7,433 nt of DNA, taken from assembly GCA_900762015.1 (NCBI GenBank), contig CAAFEX010000074.1:1-7433 (forward strand), in the 5' to 3' direction. Shown piece after piece: positions 5,052-7,433 of this stretch (its first letter is position 1; the number at the start of each line of letters is the position of its first letter). The notes below the pieces were generated by a model, which was not told where the DNA came from, searched no databases, and saw only the letters and a program-made list of their open reading frames with translations. The stretch comes from an uncultured Collinsella sp. GTDB lineage: Bacteria; Actinomycetota; Coriobacteriia; Coriobacteriales; Coriobacteriaceae. The position numbers were made by a program, and so were the translations under genes.

Positions 5052-5104
5052 CCCCGGCGTGCCTTCCCGGAATCGGCGTTGCCGCAGGGAGTGAGCGGCC
5101 TGCG

Positions 5105-5142
5105 CCGCCGTTATGTTAGACATGTCGCTAACATAACGGCGG
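5105..5142. repeat. Inverted repeat with perfect 15-bp arms and 8-bp spacer
   Basis: CCGCCGTTATGTTAG (5105-5119) and its exact reverse complement (5128-5142) flank ACATGTCG. It starts 53 bp after the antitoxin stop. The arms are GC-rich outside and AT-rich inside, and no T-tract follows, so it is not a typical terminator. GTTAAGTCGT, which begins on the last base of the right arm (5142-5151), recurs at 5210-5219. The arm-spacer-arm geometry resembles protein-binding or recombinase core sites. Confidence 0.6.
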
Positions 5143-5187
5143 TTAAGTCGTGCCGCGGGTCGGGGCATCCGCACCACCACAGGTTCA

Positions 5188-5286
5188 ATCGCCCCGTAAA
5201 TCGAATCCTGTTAAGTCGTCTATCTGCGTGTTCATAAACACGCTATTGCCATTCCTTAGGTGAGAATCGTGTCCGCACGGGGCGAT
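5188..5286 (+). promoter_or_regulatory. Long-range paired leader of the 92-residue hypothetical gene
   Basis: ATCGCCCCGT (5188-5197) and ACGGGGCGAT (5277-5286) are perfectly complementary over 10 bp and enclose about 80 nt. Inside is a second perfect stem, GCGTGTT (5226-5232) with AACACGC (5237-5243), closing a 4-nt loop. The outer right arm ends 34 bp before the gene. TATATT at 5286-5291 could be a -10 element, in which case the structure would be DNA-level rather than in the mRNA. Confidence 0.4.
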
Positions 5287-5320
5287 ATATTAGGCACAAC
5301 ACCCGAGGGAAAGGAATAGC

Positions 5321-5599
5321 ATGAGCGATTCAATGGAAGTCGTGCATCGGCTCGAGCGCGAGATGGCAGACCGAGCCTCCGCAGTTGAGAAGGTCGACAT
5401 CTTTAAGGCTCAGTTCAATCAAGCCATCAAGGCCTTCATGGCCGCCGACGAGGCGGTCCGCAGCCTTAACGACCATGACAGCATCGTTGACACTCAGATC
5501 GCCAACGCCATCGACGAGCATCTTCGCGCCATCGACAGGCTCTGCCGTTTCGGCATCGACGGTGGTTTCGGTAAGAAGCATCCGGTTAAGGAGTACTAG
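5321..5599 (+). CDS. Helical hypothetical protein, 92 residues
   Basis: A small, soluble, mostly helical protein. Residues 5-85 alternate charged and hydrophobic residues (for example VHRLEREMADRASAVEKVD) without membrane segments or cysteine motifs, and the tail is basic then acidic (GKKHPVKEY). AAGGA at 5311-5315 lies 5 nt before ATG 5321, a good start. I do not recognise the family. It stands alone on its strand between a structured leader and a large terminator-like hairpin, so it is probably transcribed by itself. Genes of this size between a toxin-antitoxin locus and a relic gene are typical mobile-element cargo. Confidence 0.7.
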   Translation: MSDSMEVVHRLEREMADRASAVEKVDIFKAQFNQAIKAFMAADEAVRSLNDHDSIVDTQIANAIDEHLRAIDRLCRFGIDGGFGKKHPVKEY

Positions 5600-5632
5600 C
5601 CTTCCGCATGGCCATGGAAGTAAAGTAGAAGA

Positions 5633-5693
5633 GGGTCGAATCCGAAGCAGTTCCCGGACAATCGGCGTCCGGCCAGACACTTCGGTTCGACCC
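5633..5693 (+). terminator. Two-tier hairpin, likely terminator of the 92-residue gene
   Basis: GGGTCGAA (5633-5640) and CCGAAG (5642-5647) pair with CTTCGG (5680-5685) and TTCGACCC (5686-5693), leaving one bulged T at 5641. Inside, CCGGAC (5654-5659) and GTCCGG (5667-5672) form a second 6-bp stem. TTTCTT follows the outer stem, and AGAAG precedes it and can extend the pairing. It begins 34 bp after the stop at 5599. Confidence 0.55.
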
Positions 5694-5756
5694 TTTCTTC
5701 CAGGATTCTGTAACAGCTGATTGAATTGCAACGCGCTAGGGCAGGACAGTTCAAAA

Positions 5757-5954
5757 CTAGCGGGGCGTGTCGCCGCGCGAGTAGTCACCGCGATCGTCCA
5801 TCTGTCGCGACACGGCGCTACCGCCGTGCGCCTGGCCGGTGGCGCGGACGCGGTCGTCACCGGCATCGGGAACGGAGCCGGCATAGCGGTTGCGAATCTC
5901 CCTTGCGTAACCGCGGCGCGCAAGGAGCTCGTCGCGAACCGCGGGATCTTCGAG
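5757..5954 (-). pseudogene. Start-less 3' remnant of an unidentified gene
   Basis: Sixty-five sense codons run on the minus strand from directly after the TAG of the DUF5028-like gene, in the same frame, to another TAG at 5757-5759. No start codon with a ribosome site is present. The encoded stretch (begins LEDPAVRDELLARRGY) is charged and ends RGDYSRGDTPR. It reads like the C-terminal tail of a larger soluble protein, for example a mobilisation or plasmid protein, though that is a guess. A complementary ORF on the plus strand (5721-5975) has equally high GC at codon positions 1 and 3, so composition cannot decide. I prefer minus because the plus translation is an Ala/Val/Gly-rich shadow type with only a TTG start. 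Confidence 0.4.
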
Positions 5955-6623
5955 CTACTTCACTTCAAACCTTAAGAGCCTTCTCTCTGGCAGATCGGTC
6001 ATCTTCATCGTATAAGTCCCAGGAAAAGCCTTCTCAAAACGGACGGTCTCGTAACCTTCGAAATAGTCGTTGGTGTTTTGCATCATGAATGGGACGAGCA
6101 ACTCGTTCTCCGCCCCAACCTGTACAGCAAACGCAGCAGAGCCGCCCAGAGCCGGCATTGCCTGCGTTATCAGATCGGTATTGACCACAAAGTCATAGTT
6201 TGGCGCAGACTCCGGCACCAAATGCCAAACATACGTTTTGATTCCGCCTTCGACATTGTCCTTATTCCTGACACGCATCTTTGCGGCGATAACACACGTG
6301 ATGTCGGCGTCCTTCAATTTCGTTTTCGTATCCACGATGCCATATTTTGAATAATCATCATGCGCACGCTTGAGATACTCGCGCGGCGTGAGCAGCTCTG
6401 CCCCGTCTATGCAAAACGAATACCCGTCAGTCGCCACATCCTTCGACCCCAGAAACGCCCCATCCATCGAGAGCCATTCGCCCTCCGCATAATATTTCTC
6501 AGGAATGACCGTCCGGTTCCCGTTAACGACGCTCACCCTCATGCCCGCAAGGCCGGTGGCAGCACAGCCGAAAAGAGCAAGCACCGCCCTTCTTGTCCAC
6601 AGGGTCTTCTTCATCGCGCTCAC
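5955..6623 (-). CDS. DUF5028-like membrane-anchored protein of an ABC transporter cassette
   Basis: A 222-residue protein (219 if ATG 6614 is used). A basic start is followed by a hydrophobic segment (about residues 11-30) that acts as a signal anchor; the LFGC before Cys20 is only a loose lipobox. The exported part begins with VIPEKYYAEGEWLSMDGAF, the pattern I associate with DUF5028 proteins, continues with a DGYSF..I..AELL..REYL block, and ends in beta-rich sequence. These accessory proteins sit beside lantibiotic-type ABC transporters and are thought to aid peptide sensing or immunity. GTG 6623 overlaps the upstream ATPase stop (GTGA), favouring coupling, but its Shine-Dalgarno spacing is short; for ATG 6614 the spacing is about 11 nt. 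The gene looks less GC-rich than the phosphoesterase genes. Confidence 0.78.
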   Translation of the reverse strand: MSAMKKTLWTRRAVLALFGCAATGLAGMRVSVVNGNRTVIPEKYYAEGEWLSMDGAFLGSKDVATDGYSFCIDGAELLTPREYLKRAHDDYSKYGIVDTKTKLKDADITCVIAAKMRVRNKDNVEGGIKTYVWHLVPESAPNYDFVVNTDLITQAMPALGGSAAFAVQVGAENELLVPFMMQNTNDYFEGYETVRFEKAFPGTYTMKMTDLPERRLLRFEVK

Positions 6624-7264
6624 GACCTTTCCCGAACTTTCACAACGGCACCGTCGCGCATGCAGTAAACCCGATCGGCCAGCTCCTCGAGCACCTCTCC
6701 GTCATGGCTGGACAGAATAACCTCGCGACCCGTTGATGCCGCCATCGCCACAACGCGCTTGAGTATTTCCACGCCCGCTTCGTCGAGGGCATTTGTTGGC
6801 TCATCGAGAACAAGTAGCTTCGGCTTTTCCATAATTGCCGCAGCTATCCCCAGACGTTGCTTCATCCCAAGCGAGTATGCTCGGAACTTCTTTTTTTCGT
6901 CTGCATCGAGCCCCACGAGCCGCAGGGCAGAGCGAATGTCCTCGGGGGTGGCAACGCCCTTGATCTGGGCGATGAGCTCCAGATTATCGTAGCCAGACAG
7001 ATATCCCAAAAAGGAAGGCGCCTCGATCAACATCCCCAGACTCGGCGGGAACGAGATGTCCACCCCAAGCCTTTGGCCATCGATAGAGATTTCGCCTTCG
7101 GTAGGCTTGATCAATCCGCAGACCGCTCGCATAAGCATGGTCTTACCCGAACCGTTTATCCCCTGAAGCCCAACCACAGTCCCAGGGTCAACCTCGATGG
7201 ACACGTTGCGCAGAACATCGTTTTTGCCCATGCGCTGCGATAAGTACCTAACGATCACGCTCAT
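6620..7264 (-). CDS. ABC transporter ATP-binding protein, lantibiotic-immunity (LanF) type
   Basis: A 214-residue ATPase subunit. Walker A is GINGSGKT (35-42), the signature is SLGMKQRLGIA (131-141), Walker B is LLVLDEP (150-156) and the switch histidine is His187 (SSHD). At the Q-loop position there is LIEAPSF with Glu81 rather than glutamine; that E-loop is a known trait of LanF-type lantibiotic protection transporters. The length is that of single-domain LanF and ABC-2 partners. GGGGGA precedes ATG 7264 by about 7 nt, so the in-frame extension to 7327 is rejected. ATGA overlap with the permease upstream and GTGA overlap with the DUF5028-like gene downstream make a tightly coupled three-gene operon that should expel or exclude an antimicrobial peptide. 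Confidence 0.93.
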   Translation of the reverse strand: MSVIVRYLSQRMGKNDVLRNVSIEVDPGTVVGLQGINGSGKTMLMRAVCGLIKPTEGEISIDGQRLGVDISFPPSLGMLIEAPSFLGYLSGYDNLELIAQIKGVATPEDIRSALRLVGLDADEKKKFRAYSLGMKQRLGIAAAIMEKPKLLVLDEPTNALDEAGVEILKRVVAMAASTGREVILSSHDGEVLEELADRVYCMRDGAVVKVRERS

Positions 7265-7433
7265 ATCTTGTCCCCCTTTTCTATAAGGTCGGCCCTTCGA
7301 AACCACAGTCCACCCAGCGATAGACATAACGACATAAGCCCAATTGATGACATGACGCTCGTGCCCGCTGGGATTCTCTCATTGAGAATTCCGCCCCAGC
7401 GCAGCAGCAGCAAGGCGTTACCTATTAGTGCCC
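7261..7433 (-). CDS. C-terminal end of an ABC-2 type permease (partial)
   Basis: The minus strand is open from the window edge to a TGA at 7261-7263, giving 56 complete codons. The stretch has a hydrophobic segment at the window edge (ALIGNALLLLRWGG), a short polar stretch, then a long hydrophobic helix (about 20 residues, SIGLMSLCLSLGGLWF) and a charged cytoplasmic end (RRADLIEKGDKI). This is how ABC-2 permeases of the LanE/LanG or MutE/MutG kind end. The stop overlaps the ATPase start as ATGA, so it is the ATPase's membrane partner. The rest of the gene lies beyond 7433. Confidence 0.8.
   Translation of the reverse strand, partial: ALIGNALLLLRWGGILNERIPAGTSVMSSIGLMSLCLSLGGLWFRRADLIEKGDKI

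Noticed and set aside
5105..5142. Resemblance of TTATGTTAG to the XerD half of dif
   Set aside because: The half sites point the wrong way relative to the spacer and the spacer is 8 bp rather than 6, so a dif or dif-like site is not supported.
5182..5208. tRNA T-arm-like strings (GGTTCAATC, TCGAATCC), also TCGAATCC at 5636
   Set aside because: They suggested a tRNA or an att site, but no acceptor or anticodon stem can be built and the matches are only 8-9 bp.
5330..5923. 197-residue minus-strand frame opposite the 92-residue gene
   Set aside because: It runs antisense through a gene with a good ribosome site and across the two-tier hairpin. The composition is erratic and no start signal is visible.
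5721..5975. 84-residue plus-strand frame
   Set aside because: It has only a TTG start without Shine-Dalgarno and an Ala/Val/Gly-rich shadow-like product. The minus-strand reading looks more like protein, although codon-position GC does not separate the two.

Overview
The window looks like an accessory region from a high-GC Gram-positive bacterium. I infer an actinobacterium, quite possibly a gut or oral Coriobacteriia. The basis is GC-rich coding sequence with strong Shine-Dalgarno sites, a BrnT-like/ribbon-helix-helix pair of a type I associate with that group, and a DUF5028-like/ABC cassette. The assignment rests on recognition only. There are no rRNA or tRNA genes and no housekeeping genes. 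Base composition changes along the window: the first ~230 bp and the DUF5028-like gene look AT-richer than the metallophosphoesterase genes, which fits a patchwork of acquired pieces.

Region 1 (1-600): the 3' end of an AT-richer hypothetical gene, followed by a clear rho-independent terminator. Next comes a 41-codon gene for a small hydrophobic peptide with a basic tail. Its Shine-Dalgarno site can fold into a hairpin, and an antisense transcription unit is plausible on the other strand. The layout resembles a type I toxin-antitoxin locus.

Region 2 (600-2890): a leader with two mutually exclusive hairpins precedes three translationally coupled metallophosphoesterase genes. All three keep the complete metal-binding motif set. 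The second and third are paralogues; the first belongs to a different subfamily. A perfect 15-bp inverted repeat closes the operon.

Region 3 (2900-4500): two minus-strand genes, one for a long coiled-coil protein preceded by a nested inverted repeat, the other for a stand-alone serine recombinase of the resolvase/invertase type. Tandem 13-bp repeats and a 16-bp-arm palindrome lie upstream of the recombinase, between it and the next, divergent operon.

Region 4 (4500-5760): a two-gene toxin-antitoxin-like operon (BrnT-like protein, then a ribbon-helix-helix protein), an intergenic 15-bp-arm inverted repeat, a 92-residue helical hypothetical gene behind a structured leader, and a large terminator-like hairpin.

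Region 5 (5757-7433, minus strand): an overlapping operon of an ABC permease (cut by the window edge), an ABC ATPase with a glutamate in the Q-loop position, and a DUF5028-like membrane-anchored protein. This is the arrangement of lantibiotic self-protection or resistance transporters. Downstream, in the same frame after its stop codon, lies a 65-codon open stretch that looks like the 3' remnant of another gene. No bacteriocin biosynthesis genes are visible, so the cassette may be orphan resistance or the edge of a larger cluster.
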